DNA of 16,973 nucleotides from JANXQG01 sp037147235 (GCA_037147235.1 JBAWVO010000131.1:1-16973), one strand, 5' to 3'. Positions 7,049-14,740 are shown, numbered from the stretch's first letter. Numbers and translations are program-made. The notes: generated from the letters alone by a model not told the origin.

Positions 7049-7121
7049 TGCCCCCTGAAGGACTCGAACCTTCGACCAGATGATTAAGAGTCATCTGCTC
7101 TACCAACTGAGCTAAGGAGGC
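7049..7121 (-). tRNA. tRNA-Lys (anticodon CTT)
   Basis: 73 nt, CCA not encoded. Acceptor GCCTCCT pairs with AGGGGGC (one G-U), D arm AGCTCAGTTGGTAGAGC, anticodon stem GATGA/TCATC around loop CTCTTAA (anticodon CTT, reading AAG), T arm GAAGG-TTCGAGT-CCTTC, discriminator A. Its 3' end faces the integrase, the usual target arrangement for tRNA-integrating elements. A second copy of the tRNA 3' end, which would mark the other attachment site, is not visible in the window. Confidence 0.96.
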
Positions 7122-7238
7122 GTTGCGCCGCGACTCACTGCGGGATATCTTAATTTTACGAGTATTCACGGCCTTTGCAAGTGGTTCTATCGGCAGGACG
7201 ACCAGCAGTTCCACAATTCTTGCCTAAATTGACAGAAA

Positions 7239-8786
7239 TTAGTCGGGAACGGCCATCCCGAGCTGGTGCATTTTTCGGTAGAGATTCGATCGATGCAGGC
7301 CCAACTGCTCGGCAGCACGACTCATGTTGCCGCCAAGCTGCTCGATCGTGCGGCGGAGGTATTCGATCTGAAAACGAGCCGTCGCATCGCACAAGGTCCG
7401 GCCCAAATCGTCGATCCGAGCAGATTGCCCATGCGGCGAGAGAATAAATGCCAAGTCCTCGGCCTCAATATGATCGCCGAGGGTGAGGTAGGCCAGTCGC
7501 TCCATCAGGTTCCGCAACTCGCGGACGTTGCCCGGCCAAGGATGCTCGGCCAACCGCTTGCGAGCGGCGACGGAAAGCTCGGGCATCTTGCGACGAGCAC
7601 GTTGGCAGAAGTCGCCGAGAAAATGATCGGTCAGGAGCAGGATGTCGTCGCCGCGCTGGCGTAGCGGCGGCAGATCGAGCGTGACCACGTTCAATCGGAA
7701 ATAAAGATCCTCGCGAAACCGCTTCTGCTGGACCATCTCAGCCAACTTCTGATTGGTGGCGGCCAGCACTCGGGCATCGCTCGGAATCGGGACGGAGCCG
7801 CCGACGCGAACCATTAGCTTTTCTTCCAACACCCGCAGGAGCTTGGCCTGGCAATTCAGACTCAAGTCGCCAATTTCGTCGAGAAACAGCGTGCCTCCGG
7901 AGGCCAGTTCAAACTTGCCCGGCCTGGACTCGTGGGCGTCGGTAAATGCCCCGCGCTCATGCCCAAAAAGCTCGCTTTCAGCCAAAGTTTCCGAGATGGA
8001 GGCGCAGTTCAGAGCGATAAACGGCTGGCCGCGGCGATGGCTGAGATAGTGAATCGATTGCGCCACGACTTCCTTGCCCGTGCCGTTCTCGCCGCCGATG
8101 AGTACGGCCAGATCGGTCTCCGCGACACGGCGAATGATCGACCGGAGCGACTGGATCGCCGGGCATTCGCCGATCAACTGCACGCCTTCGGCCGCTTGAT
8201 CCGCGATCTGGCGGTTGGTGGCCATCAACTTCTGGCGGTCCTGGACGTTTTCCAGTGCCACGGCCGCATGGGCGGCCAGTTCGATCAGGGCCTCTTGATC
8301 TTCCTGTGTGAAAGTTCCGGATAGCTTGTTGATCAGTTCAAATACGCCGAATCGCTCGCCCGACCGCGTTTGCATGGGAACACAAAGCAGCGTACGCGTG
8401 CGATAACGAAGTTGTGTATCGACCTTATGATCGATTGCGTCGGGTTCGGTAGTGCTATCGACCCGCGCCGGCTGGCCCGACTGCAGCACATGTCCGACGA
8501 TGCCGCGGTCATCCGCCACGCGGAGTTCGCCTCCCTTCACGCCCAAGGCCGGCCGGCCAATCAAACAATGGTGGGCACGATCCCAGAGAAAGATGCTCGC
8601 TCGATCCGCCTTCAACAATCGTGTAGCTGCCTCGGCCATTTGAACCAATAGCGGCTCAATCTCCCGCGTCTGATTCCACTGACTGGTGATTTCCAAGATC
8701 GTTTCCAGGCGACGGATTCGCCGAAGCTGAGCATTTTCCACGTCACCGGCAAGTTCACTCGCATCGCCGCGCCGCAACTGAGACAT
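7239..8786 (-). CDS. Sigma-54-type activator with GAF sensor domain, AAA+ and Fis HTH
   Basis: 515 aa; ATG at 8786 with an AAAAAGGG stretch upstream. N-terminal GAF domain at residues 25-180 (senses a small ligand or redox state in other members). AAA+ domain about 205-430: Walker A G-G-E-N-G-T-G-K-E (231-239), the sigma-54 contact loop G-A-F-T-D-A (279-284, normally GAFTGA), Walker B G-G-T-L-F-L-D-E (297-304), arginine region F-R-E-D-L-Y-F-R-L-N-V (357-367). C-terminal Fis-type HTH at 477-510 (G-G-N-M-S-R-A-A-E-Q-L-G-L-H-R-S-N-L-Y). Family role: ATP-driven opening of sigma-54 promoters. The contact-loop glycine is replaced by aspartate, so sigma-54 engagement could be altered. The gene stands alone between tRNA-Lys and a gene-less spacer; the target is not evident. 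A 10-bp inverted repeat pair lies upstream. Confidence 0.93.
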   Translation of the reverse strand: MSQLRRGDASELAGDVENAQLRRIRRLETILEITSQWNQTREIEPLLVQMAEAATRLLKADRASIFLWDRAHHCLIGRPALGVKGGELRVADDRGIVGHVLQSGQPARVDSTTEPDAIDHKVDTQLRYRTRTLLCVPMQTRSGERFGVFELINKLSGTFTQEDQEALIELAAHAAVALENVQDRQKLMATNRQIADQAAEGVQLIGECPAIQSLRSIIRRVAETDLAVLIGGENGTGKEVVAQSIHYLSHRRGQPFIALNCASISETLAESELFGHERGAFTDAHESRPGKFELASGGTLFLDEIGDLSLNCQAKLLRVLEEKLMVRVGGSVPIPSDARVLAATNQKLAEMVQQKRFREDLYFRLNVVTLDLPPLRQRGDDILLLTDHFLGDFCQRARRKMPELSVAARKRLAEHPWPGNVRELRNLMERLAYLTLGDHIEAEDLAFILSPHGQSARIDDLGRTLCDATARFQIEYLRRTIEQLGGNMSRAAEQLGLHRSNLYRKMHQLGMAVPD

Positions 8787-8840
8787 CTTCTAACCCTTTT
8801 TGGTGTTGTAAACTCGATTCACGCCACTTCAAAACGATAT

Positions 8841-8980
8841 CAGACTATCATACGCGAATCAAAATGACAACACGACAGATGCCGCACGGCAGAGCCGTTT
8901 GGCGAAAATAGGCTCCGTAGTAACAGGGTGGGACGAGGGCCGAAACAGAGTTGGTGGGGCTTGTTTCACTTGATAGTCTG
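8841..8980. promoter_or_regulatory. Paired 10-bp inverted sites upstream of the activator gene
   Basis: CAGACTATCA (8841-8850) and TGATAGTCTG (8971-8980) are exact reverse complements 120 bp apart, 55-195 bp upstream of the regulator ATG. They could be upstream activator sites for autoregulation, or chance. Confidence 0.22.
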
Positions 8981-8990
8981 GCGGGTGGTT

Positions 8991-9038
8991 GAAAAAAATA
9001 AGAGCCGCCACGTTCCCTTTTAGGCCCGTGACGGCTCT
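8991..9038 (-). terminator. Strong rho-independent terminator
   Basis: On the minus strand AGAGCCGTCACG pairs with CGTGGCGGCTCT (12 bp, one G-U) around a 14-base loop, followed by TTATTTTTTT. No protein gene ends nearby: the methyltransferase stop is 560 bp upstream. Confidence 0.83.
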
Positions 9039-9300
9039 CGTAGAATCCCCTCGCCGATTGCAACTGGATGTGTAGCTGCGAGACGAACACAAGGTCGGGC
9101 GTGCTAAGCACTTGCCAAAAGTTGACCTTGGTTCACGCTAAATAGTTGGCACCTCCGTCGGAATAGCTAGCGAGAGGAAATTTTCTGGACGCTGTTTCAA
9201 AACCTAGTTCGCAGCGTAGCCTTCTAGGCTGTATACCCTGCTTTGGAACGGCGTATCAATAACTATCGTGTTTTGCCCACTCGCCGAGCGGAGGGCGGAC

Positions 9301-9330
9301 GGCACATGGAGTGTGCCTGCTACTTTTTTT
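9301..9330 (+). terminator. GGCACA/TGTGCC hairpin with T-tract
   Basis: GGCACA, loop TGGAG, TGTGCC, then TGCTAC and seven T. It has terminator form on the plus strand, but no plus-strand gene precedes it. I associate this hairpin followed by TGCTAC with dispersed intergenic repeats in planctomycetes, so a REP-like identity is at least as likely. Confidence 0.45.
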
Positions 9331-9539
9331 GCGACACTTATTGATTCGCCGATCACTAGGACTTTTTTATCATCTGGGGAAAACGAACTCCCAGGGTAGT
9401 TTAACTATCGGCAGTTTTCGGGGGCTATCCGCAGACGAATTCTTCTGCTTTCCGACCTTCACGGCCGGCTCCGCCCGGCAATAGTCCACTGCCGTTTCTC
9501 TATTATACGTTATGAACGGGAAAAGGGAAGCAAAAAATC

Positions 9540-9570
9540 GGCAGCGGTCAGTAAATGGGCAGCGGTCAGT
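9540..9570. repeat. 13-bp direct repeat, period 18
   Basis: GGCAGCGGTCAGT occurs at 9540-9552 and 9558-9570, just downstream of the methyltransferase stop at the edge of the R-M segment. Confidence 0.7.
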
Positions 9571-9597
9571 TGCCGGACAAAACAGGTTGGAAAACCC

Positions 9598-11148
9598 TTA
9601 TTCATCGAATAGGCTTTTCTGTTGGTGGCTTGCCTTAATGCCTAGTATCTTTGCTACGCTGTCGGCAGGAAGTCTCATTAGTTCCGCCGGTTCCATCTTG
9701 TGAAGCCCTCCACCATAGACCCGCCCTTGACTGAAGAAATGGTCGGGGTGAATTGCTCGCAACGCTTCAAGCACTTCTCTTGCTTTCTCCATTACCTTAT
9801 CGGCTATCGATGGCTTAGGGTACAAAGCTAGGTAGACGTTGGCAACGGTAGCTTTAGACCTATTCCAGATAAATCGGAACGGTCTTTCACGGTTGCGCCC
9901 CATGTACGTGCAAACGAATGGGGCAGGTTCCCTCTTCTCTTGCATGTACCACGGTGAACGGTGGCTAGTTAAGTAGCCCTCATGTATCCCCTGTTGCTTT
10001 CCAGCTTCAAGGTATTCAGCAAGGCGGGGATACTTCCTGCTTATTTCATCTTCGCTTAGCTCGCAATCAATTAGGCCTAGTTGCGGGTCGATTGCCGGCC
10101 ACCCGTCAGCCTCAGTGTCAATGACTTCTAGCGGCATGTACCTGGGGCTAGGAAGTATCGGACGAACAAAACAGGCGGGAATGCCTAATGCCTTTAGCTT
10201 ATCGCGTGGCACAATAAAAAAGTCATTGTTCCCGGTTGCAAGACCTCGCCTAACGGAAAATAAATCGCCAAGCGTAACCGTTGCGGCTTTATGACCGTTG
10301 CCGTTGCCCTGTTGCGGCAACGCTGTCCACTTTGGCGTAGCTCGCAACTGGTCTAGCGTTACATTCTCAGTCTTAGCGGGTTCGGACAACGTACCGCCAA
10401 AGGAAAATACTGCGGTATGGTCTGGCTTTGCCTTCCGCTTTTCAAAGACGACGATTGCCGACGATACTAGAGCGTCGTCAAATTGAACGTCAGAGGGGCA
10501 GAATCGGTGAATCTGAATGAGGGTAACGCGTTCTGTCAGATAACGCTTGACCACCTTCCCATAGTTTACGTCCATAAACTCAGAGGGTATCAACCAAACG
10601 GCTAGGCCATTGTCGGCTAGCCAGTCATGGGCGATAAGCAGGAAGTAACAGTACAAACCAGAAAGCCCGCTCAGCTTCAAACCCGTTACGGCTTGTGCCA
10701 ACTCGCCTAGCCTGATTTTCTCCTCTACTGATAAGTGGTGGTGTCTGACGTATGGCGGATTCGTCAACGTGAGATTATGCGGGGTTGCTGGTTGCTGCCG
10801 GGTAAAGTCGCCTTGTATGACCTTCAAGCCTTCCTTACGCCAGATAGTCTTAGCGGCTTCCGCAAAAGGCTTGTCTAGTTCAATGCCTGTTGCGGCTTCT
10901 ATCCGGTCATGCGGGAAAACTTGGAGGAAGGCAGAGTAGAAAGACCCCGTACCGAATGCCGGGTCAAAGAATGAGAACAGACCCTCGCGACGTTTCAACA
11001 GCTTCCACGCATAGTGGGCAATGTCGAAAGAGAGTATAGGCGGGGTTGCAAATTGCCCCCACTTGTTCCGATCTTTAGCGGTCTTTAGCTGGTCGAGCCT
11101 CACTTGCTCACTAATGCGGATTGCTTCCGCTTCTAGTACGGCAGTCAT
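9598..11148 (-). CDS. DNA adenine methyltransferase of the R-M system (gamma class)
   Basis: 516 aa. S-adenosylmethionine-dependent N6-adenine methyltransferase: motif X region G-Q-F-A-T-P-P (31-37), motif I F-D-P-A-F-G-T-G-S-F (61-70), G-I-E-L-D (motif II acidic end near 92), catalytic motif IV N-P-P-Y (130-133), and a C-terminal target-recognition part with R-F-I-W-N-R-S and V-Y-G-G-G-L-H. The Eco57I/SalI-like layout and length fit methyltransferases paired with XamI-type enzymes. It starts 4 bp after the endonuclease stop, on the same strand, so the two are translated from one message. It would protect host DNA at the same site the endonuclease cuts. The gene is visibly more A+T-rich and differs in codon choice from the flanking ruv block, which suggests horizontal acquisition. 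Confidence 0.92.
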   Translation of the reverse strand: MTAVLEAEAIRISEQVRLDQLKTAKDRNKWGQFATPPILSFDIAHYAWKLLKRREGLFSFFDPAFGTGSFYSAFLQVFPHDRIEAATGIELDKPFAEAAKTIWRKEGLKVIQGDFTRQQPATPHNLTLTNPPYVRHHHLSVEEKIRLGELAQAVTGLKLSGLSGLYCYFLLIAHDWLADNGLAVWLIPSEFMDVNYGKVVKRYLTERVTLIQIHRFCPSDVQFDDALVSSAIVVFEKRKAKPDHTAVFSFGGTLSEPAKTENVTLDQLRATPKWTALPQQGNGNGHKAATVTLGDLFSVRRGLATGNNDFFIVPRDKLKALGIPACFVRPILPSPRYMPLEVIDTEADGWPAIDPQLGLIDCELSEDEISRKYPRLAEYLEAGKQQGIHEGYLTSHRSPWYMQEKREPAPFVCTYMGRNRERPFRFIWNRSKATVANVYLALYPKPSIADKVMEKAREVLEALRAIHPDHFFSQGRVYGGGLHKMEPAELMRLPADSVAKILGIKASHQQKSLFDE

Positions 11149-11152
11149 TGCC

Positions 11153-12106
11153 TTATATTCCTAACTGGTCTATGTCTTCAATCCGATGTTCCCAAATCCA
11201 GTCAATCAATTCCGAGGCTTCATAGCCCAAGTAGCCAGCGTTAAAATAACCACATAGAAAGACAACATAGGAAATATCATCGCCGTATGTTGCTCTAAGT
11301 TGGTTTGCTTTCTGTGCCTCTTCCTTCCTACGCTTATTCGTGTTCGTAAAGTCGCCAGCGGATTTAGCCTCTATCAGAATAGGGATTTTGTTAGGGCGGG
11401 GATTGTGCGGTTGTATTAGAACGTCTACTGAAACGCTCACCTTTTTAGCCCCCTTACTTGTCGGTACTCCGAAGTGAAAGCAGAATGTTCCCGGTTCCAT
11501 CGTATTTAGCAAGCCGCTAGACAAGTGTGCTTTCTTGCGGTATCCCTTCCCGGTTAAGTAACATTCAATTAGTGCAAGTTGTCGAGATTCTTGAGCATTC
11601 TTAATAATAGGATTCGCCCTTGCCCCTGACAACCTATCAGCAACAATCGTAGAGGCTCGATAGCGTTCCGCTTCCGTTGGCGTTCTGCGGTCGGGAATCC
11701 AAATAAAAATATCAGGGTCAAGCAGTTTCCTTATAACCTCCATTATTCGCCCTAAGTGAAGCCCTAACGCTGCTTGCTTCATTTTCTTGGGGAGCTTGCC
11801 TTCCTCCATTTTCTTAATAAGGTTCTTATCCGAATAGGCAAGACCGACAAGCCTATCAACGGCCAAAGGTGGACAGCATGACATGCGAAGCGTAGGAAGC
11901 ATTCCAGGGTGAGAACGCAAAAGGTCTGGCGACAGCCCTAACATGTTGTTGCTGTCGAGAATCGCTTGCTCAACATGCTTCGTCGTTTCAATTCGTGTAG
12001 TGCGGAAAGCACTGGGCGCAAACGCCATGAACCATGAATTGTACTGGTCAACGGAATCGAGCGTGTCTTGCTTCCACCGTTCCGGCTTATCGTAATTTAC
12101 GGCCAT
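11153..12106 (-). CDS. XamI-family type II restriction endonuclease
   Basis: 317 aa; ATG at 12106 with GGTGGAG upstream. Matches the XamI family as I know it: N-terminal Y-N-S-W-F ... A-P-S-A-F-R-T-T-R (22-38), the signature L-P-T-L-R-M-S-C-C-P-P-L-A-V-D-R-L-V-G-L-A (70-90), and a PD-(D/E)xK core with Asp228 in S-V-D-V-L-I and E-A-K (246-248) in I-L-I-E-A-K-S. Prototype XamI cuts GTCGAC; the specificity of this copy is inferred, not shown. Gene order is endonuclease first, methyltransferase second, with no separate controller gene. Residues needed for cleavage are present, so the enzyme looks active. Confidence 0.88.
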   Translation of the reverse strand: MAVNYDKPERWKQDTLDSVDQYNSWFMAFAPSAFRTTRIETTKHVEQAILDSNNMLGLSPDLLRSHPGMLPTLRMSCCPPLAVDRLVGLAYSDKNLIKKMEEGKLPKKMKQAALGLHLGRIMEVIRKLLDPDIFIWIPDRRTPTEAERYRASTIVADRLSGARANPIIKNAQESRQLALIECYLTGKGYRKKAHLSSGLLNTMEPGTFCFHFGVPTSKGAKKVSVSVDVLIQPHNPRPNKIPILIEAKSAGDFTNTNKRRKEEAQKANQLRATYGDDISYVVFLCGYFNAGYLGYEASELIDWIWEHRIEDIDQLGI

Positions 12107-12291
12107 TGCTCCACCGTTTGGGCAGGAATTCTCAAGTCTCCGATTCTACCCCGTTCCCTTGCCCCTTGCAAGGTGGGGCCACGTCCACCGGCTGTCACCC
12201 GTGAAACAAAGACCACTTTCGATGGTCCGCAATAGCCGCTTTGATTTCCGTGCATAGGCTGATTGTCGTCGCTAGGCCACTCTTGATAGAT

Positions 12292-12873
12292 TCAACGTCT
12301 ATTGAAAGGCTTGGGCATCGTGCAAGACGAATCTTTGTCCGTGCCGCACTGGTTCCACGGCATGCGAGCCAGGATCATGCCCATGCCACACGTGTCGGTG
12401 ATTCCGGCGAACATTAGGCCGGCACCAACGAAAGCCGAAAGCCAGATTAACGCCGGGTGGAGCGTATACGATCCGATCGCTCCCAGCAATACGAGCAATC
12501 CGGCGGCGATGCGAACTTGCCGCTCCAGGGAAATGGCTTTTTTACCGCGGACGACCGGCATGCCTGCGGCGATGCAAGCCGTCGTGCCGCCCTCGATATT
12601 GACGATATTGGTGAATCCAGCTTTGACGAACTTTTCACACGCCTGCTGGCTCCGTCCACCCGATTTGCAAACAACATAGAGCGGTTCATTACTCGATTCG
12701 CAGCGGGCTTGCATCAGAACCTTGGGATCGAGACGGTCCAGAGGAACATTGCTGGCGATCTCCAGATGGACTTCGCGGAATTCGACCGGAGTGCGAACGT
12801 CAATCAAGTCAATCTTTCGGCCTTCCTGGATAATTTCGGCCAGCTTGGCGGGCGAAATGGTAGCAACGCTCAT
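12292..12873 (-). CDS. Rhodanese domain protein with DUF2892 membrane tail (YgaP-like)
   Basis: 193 aa; AAGGAGAAA lies 7 bp before the ATG. Residues 5-110 form a rhodanese domain: L-I-D-V-R-T-P-V-E-F (23-32) and the active loop C-K-S-G-G-R-S with Cys69, which would carry the persulfide. Residues 115-193 form DUF2892: two hydrophobic helices (about 121-137 and 141-160) and C-G-M-G-M-I-L-A-R-M-P-W-N (162-174). The layout equals that of E. coli YgaP, an inner-membrane sulfurtransferase. It follows ruvB by 33 bp on the same strand and may share its transcript, although it has its own strong ribosome site. A few extra cysteines occur near the C-terminus (176, 184). Confidence 0.9.
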   Translation of the reverse strand: MSVATISPAKLAEIIQEGRKIDLIDVRTPVEFREVHLEIASNVPLDRLDPKVLMQARCESSNEPLYVVCKSGGRSQQACEKFVKAGFTNIVNIEGGTTACIAAGMPVVRGKKAISLERQVRIAAGLLVLLGAIGSYTLHPALIWLSAFVGAGLMFAGITDTCGMGMILARMPWNQCGTDKDSSCTMPKPFNRR

Positions 12874-12906
12874 TATTTTTTCTCCTTGGAAGTTTGATGG
12901 AGTGGA

Positions 12907-13935
12907 TTAGAACAACTTGTGCTGGCCGGAAGGGTCTGGATCGGCGGGAGGGGTAATCCGCAAGTGATCGAATGCCGCGGGTGTTAGTCGGCGGCCACGC
13001 GGGGTACGGACGACAAGCTCTTTGCGGAGCAAGAATGGCTCGACCTCATCAACGAGCGTGTCGGGTTCAAGATTCAACGTGTGTGCGACCGCTTCCACCC
13101 CCACCGGACCGCCGCCGAACACACGGGCGATCGTCTCCAAATACTTGCGGTCTTGCGGATCGAGGCCCAAACGGTCGATGCCCAGCATCTCCAGCGCGTC
13201 ACGGGCGACGGCCAGCGAAACCCGCCCATCGGCACGGCTCAGGGCATAATCGCGAACCCAACGCAGCCGATTATTGGCCAGCCGCGGAGTGCCGCGGCTG
13301 CGGATGGCAATTTCCACGGCGGCCTCGACGTCCGAATCGACCTTGAGTTTCCGCATGTTGCGAGTCACGATCTCGGAAAGCTCCTCAATGCTGTAAAAGT
13401 CGAGGTGCTCGCGCATCTGAAAGCGGTCACGCAGAGGCGCGGAGAGCATACCCGTGCGGGTTGTGGCACCGATGAGTGTGAAGGGCTTGATTTGCAGGTT
13501 GATCGTACGCGCGTTCACGCCTTCGCCCAGGACGATGTCGATGCGGAAATCCTCCATTGCCGGGTAGAGGAATTCCTCGACCGCCTTGGGCATGCGGTGG
13601 ATCTCATCGATGAACAGGACGGATCGTTCTTCGATGTTCGTCAGATAGGGGAGCAAATCCTTGGGGGCGGCCAGGGCGGCCCCGCTGGCGATCTGCACAT
13701 TGACGCCGAGGTCGTGTGGGATGCAGGTGGCGAAGGTCGTTTTGCCCAGACCGGGCGGGCCGTCCAAGAGGAGATGGCCCAACGGTTCACCCCGCTTCGA
13801 GGCGGCATCGACGGCGATTCCCAGTCGCTCATGAACATCACGCTGGCCAACCATATCGCGCATTCGCTGCGGGCGAAGATCGCGATCTTCGTCGTTAGAA
13901 ATAACTGCGGGCTGGATGATCGGTTCGCGGGGCAT
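12907..13935 (-). CDS. ruvB: Holliday junction branch-migration ATPase RuvB
   Basis: 342 aa, normal length. AAA+ motor: Walker A G-P-P-G-L-G-K-T-T (59-67), Walker B L-F-I-D-E-I-H (107-113), sensor/arginine-finger region G-A-T-T-R-T-G-M-L-S-A-P-L-R-D-R-F (156-172), and a C-terminal winged helix with R-T-P-R-G-R. The hexamer pumps DNA through the RuvA-bound junction. It lies directly after ruvA. The start codon is preceded by a pyrimidine-rich CTTTTCCC and three heptamers, with no Shine-Dalgarno match. R-G-T-P-R-L-A-N-N-R-L-R-W replaces the usual A-N-R-L-L-R-R, a small deviation. Confidence 0.97.
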   Translation of the reverse strand: MPREPIIQPAVISNDEDRDLRPQRMRDMVGQRDVHERLGIAVDAASKRGEPLGHLLLDGPPGLGKTTFATCIPHDLGVNVQIASGAALAAPKDLLPYLTNIEERSVLFIDEIHRMPKAVEEFLYPAMEDFRIDIVLGEGVNARTINLQIKPFTLIGATTRTGMLSAPLRDRFQMREHLDFYSIEELSEIVTRNMRKLKVDSDVEAAVEIAIRSRGTPRLANNRLRWVRDYALSRADGRVSLAVARDALEMLGIDRLGLDPQDRKYLETIARVFGGGPVGVEAVAHTLNLEPDTLVDEVEPFLLRKELVVRTPRGRRLTPAAFDHLRITPPADPDPSGQHKLF

Positions 13936-13941
13936 GGGAAA

Positions 13942-13962
13942 AGGAGTTAGGAGTTAGGAGTT
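13942..13962. repeat. Heptamer array AGGAGTT x3 between ruvA and ruvB
   Basis: Three exact 7-bp units fill most of the 32-bp spacer. On the coding (minus) strand they read AACTCCT and end 6 bp upstream of the ruvB ATG. Confidence 0.85.
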
Positions 13963-13967
13963 AACTT

Positions 13968-14591
13968 CTACTTTTGCTTTTGCTCGTAAATGGCCTGGAG
14001 CAGGTCTTGGACGTCGTTGTATTTCTTTTTTGCGGCCAGGGCGGTGTCGAGCAATCGCCGGGCGTCGCTCTCAGCGTGGCCTAACTTGCGGAGAACTTCG
14101 TAGGTCTCGGCGACGACATCCGATTCCACATCCGCCGCGCGGGATTCCTTTTGAACGACCATCAGGGCGAACTTGGGCACCTTGCGACGAAGCTTCGCGA
14201 TGATCCGTTCCGACATCGCGGCACCGATACCAGGCAACGACGAGAGCGTCTTGGTGTCCTGCTCCTCGATGGCCGTGGCCACTTCCTTGACGGGTCGTAC
14301 CATCGCCCGCAACGCCTTGCGAACGCCGACGCCGTCGACCGAGCAGAACAACTCAAAGAACTCGCGTTCCACCTCGCTAGTGAAGCCGATCAGCCGCGGG
14401 GTGAGGCGGCCCTGCATGGGATTGCCCTCAAGATACTGGATCGTATGCAGGCAGATCTGCTGGCCAATCTGCTGCTGTAAATGCCGTCGGGTGAACTCGG
14501 GAATGAGAACCTCGTATTCGAAGGCATCGATCCGCAAGGATAGGGTGTTGTCGTGCAGGGCGACCAAGTGGCCGGTAATTTTGGTGATCAT
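13968..14591 (-). CDS. ruvA: Holliday junction DNA-binding protein RuvA (divergent)
   Basis: 207 aa. N-terminal OB-fold (1-70), two helix-hairpin-helix motifs around V-D-G-V-G-V (84-89) and L-P-G-I-G-A-A-M (119-126), and a C-terminal three-helix domain that contacts RuvB (about 155-200). It binds the four-way junction and loads RuvB. Compared with E. coli, the segment carrying the acidic pin (E55, D56) is longer and reads Y-L-E-G-N-P-M-Q-G-R-L-T-P-R-L-I-G-F, with only one acidic residue. Identity is secured by its place between ruvC and ruvB. The ATG follows CTTCCC, without a Shine-Dalgarno match. Confidence 0.94.
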   Translation of the reverse strand: MITKITGHLVALHDNTLSLRIDAFEYEVLIPEFTRRHLQQQIGQQICLHTIQYLEGNPMQGRLTPRLIGFTSEVEREFFELFCSVDGVGVRKALRAMVRPVKEVATAIEEQDTKTLSSLPGIGAAMSERIIAKLRRKVPKFALMVVQKESRAADVESDVVAETYEVLRKLGHAESDARRLLDTALAAKKKYNDVQDLLQAIYEQKQK

Positions 14592-14610
14592 GGGAAGTAG
14601 ATTTTAGAAA

Positions 14611-14665
14611 TTAGGACTTAGGCTTAGTGCTTAGGACTTAGGACTTAGGACTTAGGACTTAGTGC
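14611..14665. repeat. Heptamer array TTAGGAC, about 8 units
   Basis: Units TTAGGAC with TTAGTGC variants at third and last place and one 6-bp unit. It starts 20 bp upstream of the ruvA ATG. Confidence 0.88.
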
Positions 14666-14682
14666 TTGGGTACATGTGACAT

Positions 14683-14738
14683 CGAATCTCGAATCTCGAA
14701 TCTCGAATCTCGAATCTCGAATCTCGAATCTCGAATCT
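14683..14738. repeat. Heptamer array CGAATCT x8
   Basis: Eight perfect 7-bp units in the ruvC-ruvA spacer, 17 bp from the TTAGGAC array and 2 bp from the AAGCTCT array. Confidence 0.93.
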
Positions 14739-14740
14739 CC

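Larger units (their letters stand above)
8991..9495 (-). ncRNA. Candidate structured non-coding RNA of about 500 nt
   Basis: Read on the minus strand, a TATAAT (9502-9507) is followed by about 500 nt with no reading frame but successive stem-loops: CGGCA/TGCCG (9476-9494), CCGGCC/GGTCGG (9452-9468), GCAGA/TCTGC (9431-9448), CTGGG/CCCAG (9374-9394), CCTAG/CTAGG (9203-9228), CGCTA/TAGCG (9136-9172, with TCCG/CGGA inside), CAAGGTC/GACCTTG (9090-9130, with GTGCT/AGCAC inside), and a final 12-bp terminator. It matches no RNA class I can recognise: it is not tmRNA, not SRP RNA, and the RNase P core is absent. The 5' end is weakly supported because no good -35 box is present. It could instead be debris of several small repeats. 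Confidence 0.33.
8787..9597. other. Gene-less spacer of 0.8 kb, rich in stem-loops
   Basis: I found no credible protein frame on either strand; the one minus-strand frame (9111-8848) runs straight through a strong terminator hairpin. The spacer holds a 10-bp inverted repeat pair near the regulator start, a minus-strand terminator, at least seven further short stem-loops, a planctomycete-style GGCACA/TGTGCC hairpin, a TATAAT box on the minus strand and a 13-bp direct repeat near the methyltransferase end. Confidence 0.6.

Noticed and set aside
8848..9111. Minus-strand frame of 87 codons
   Set aside because: Passes through the strong terminator hairpin, has no ribosome site or recognisable motif.
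9160..9200. RNase P-like GAGGAAA...TCTGGAC string on the plus strand
   Set aside because: The other universally conserved parts of RNase P RNA are missing around it.
13081..13950. Long plus-strand frame of 289 codons opposite ruvB (and similar long frames opposite cysS at 15878-16795 and opposite the DUF2325 gene at 2131-2973)
   Set aside because: They mirror high-G+C coding sequence on the other strand, have no recognisable domain, and the opposite genes are certain or far better supported.
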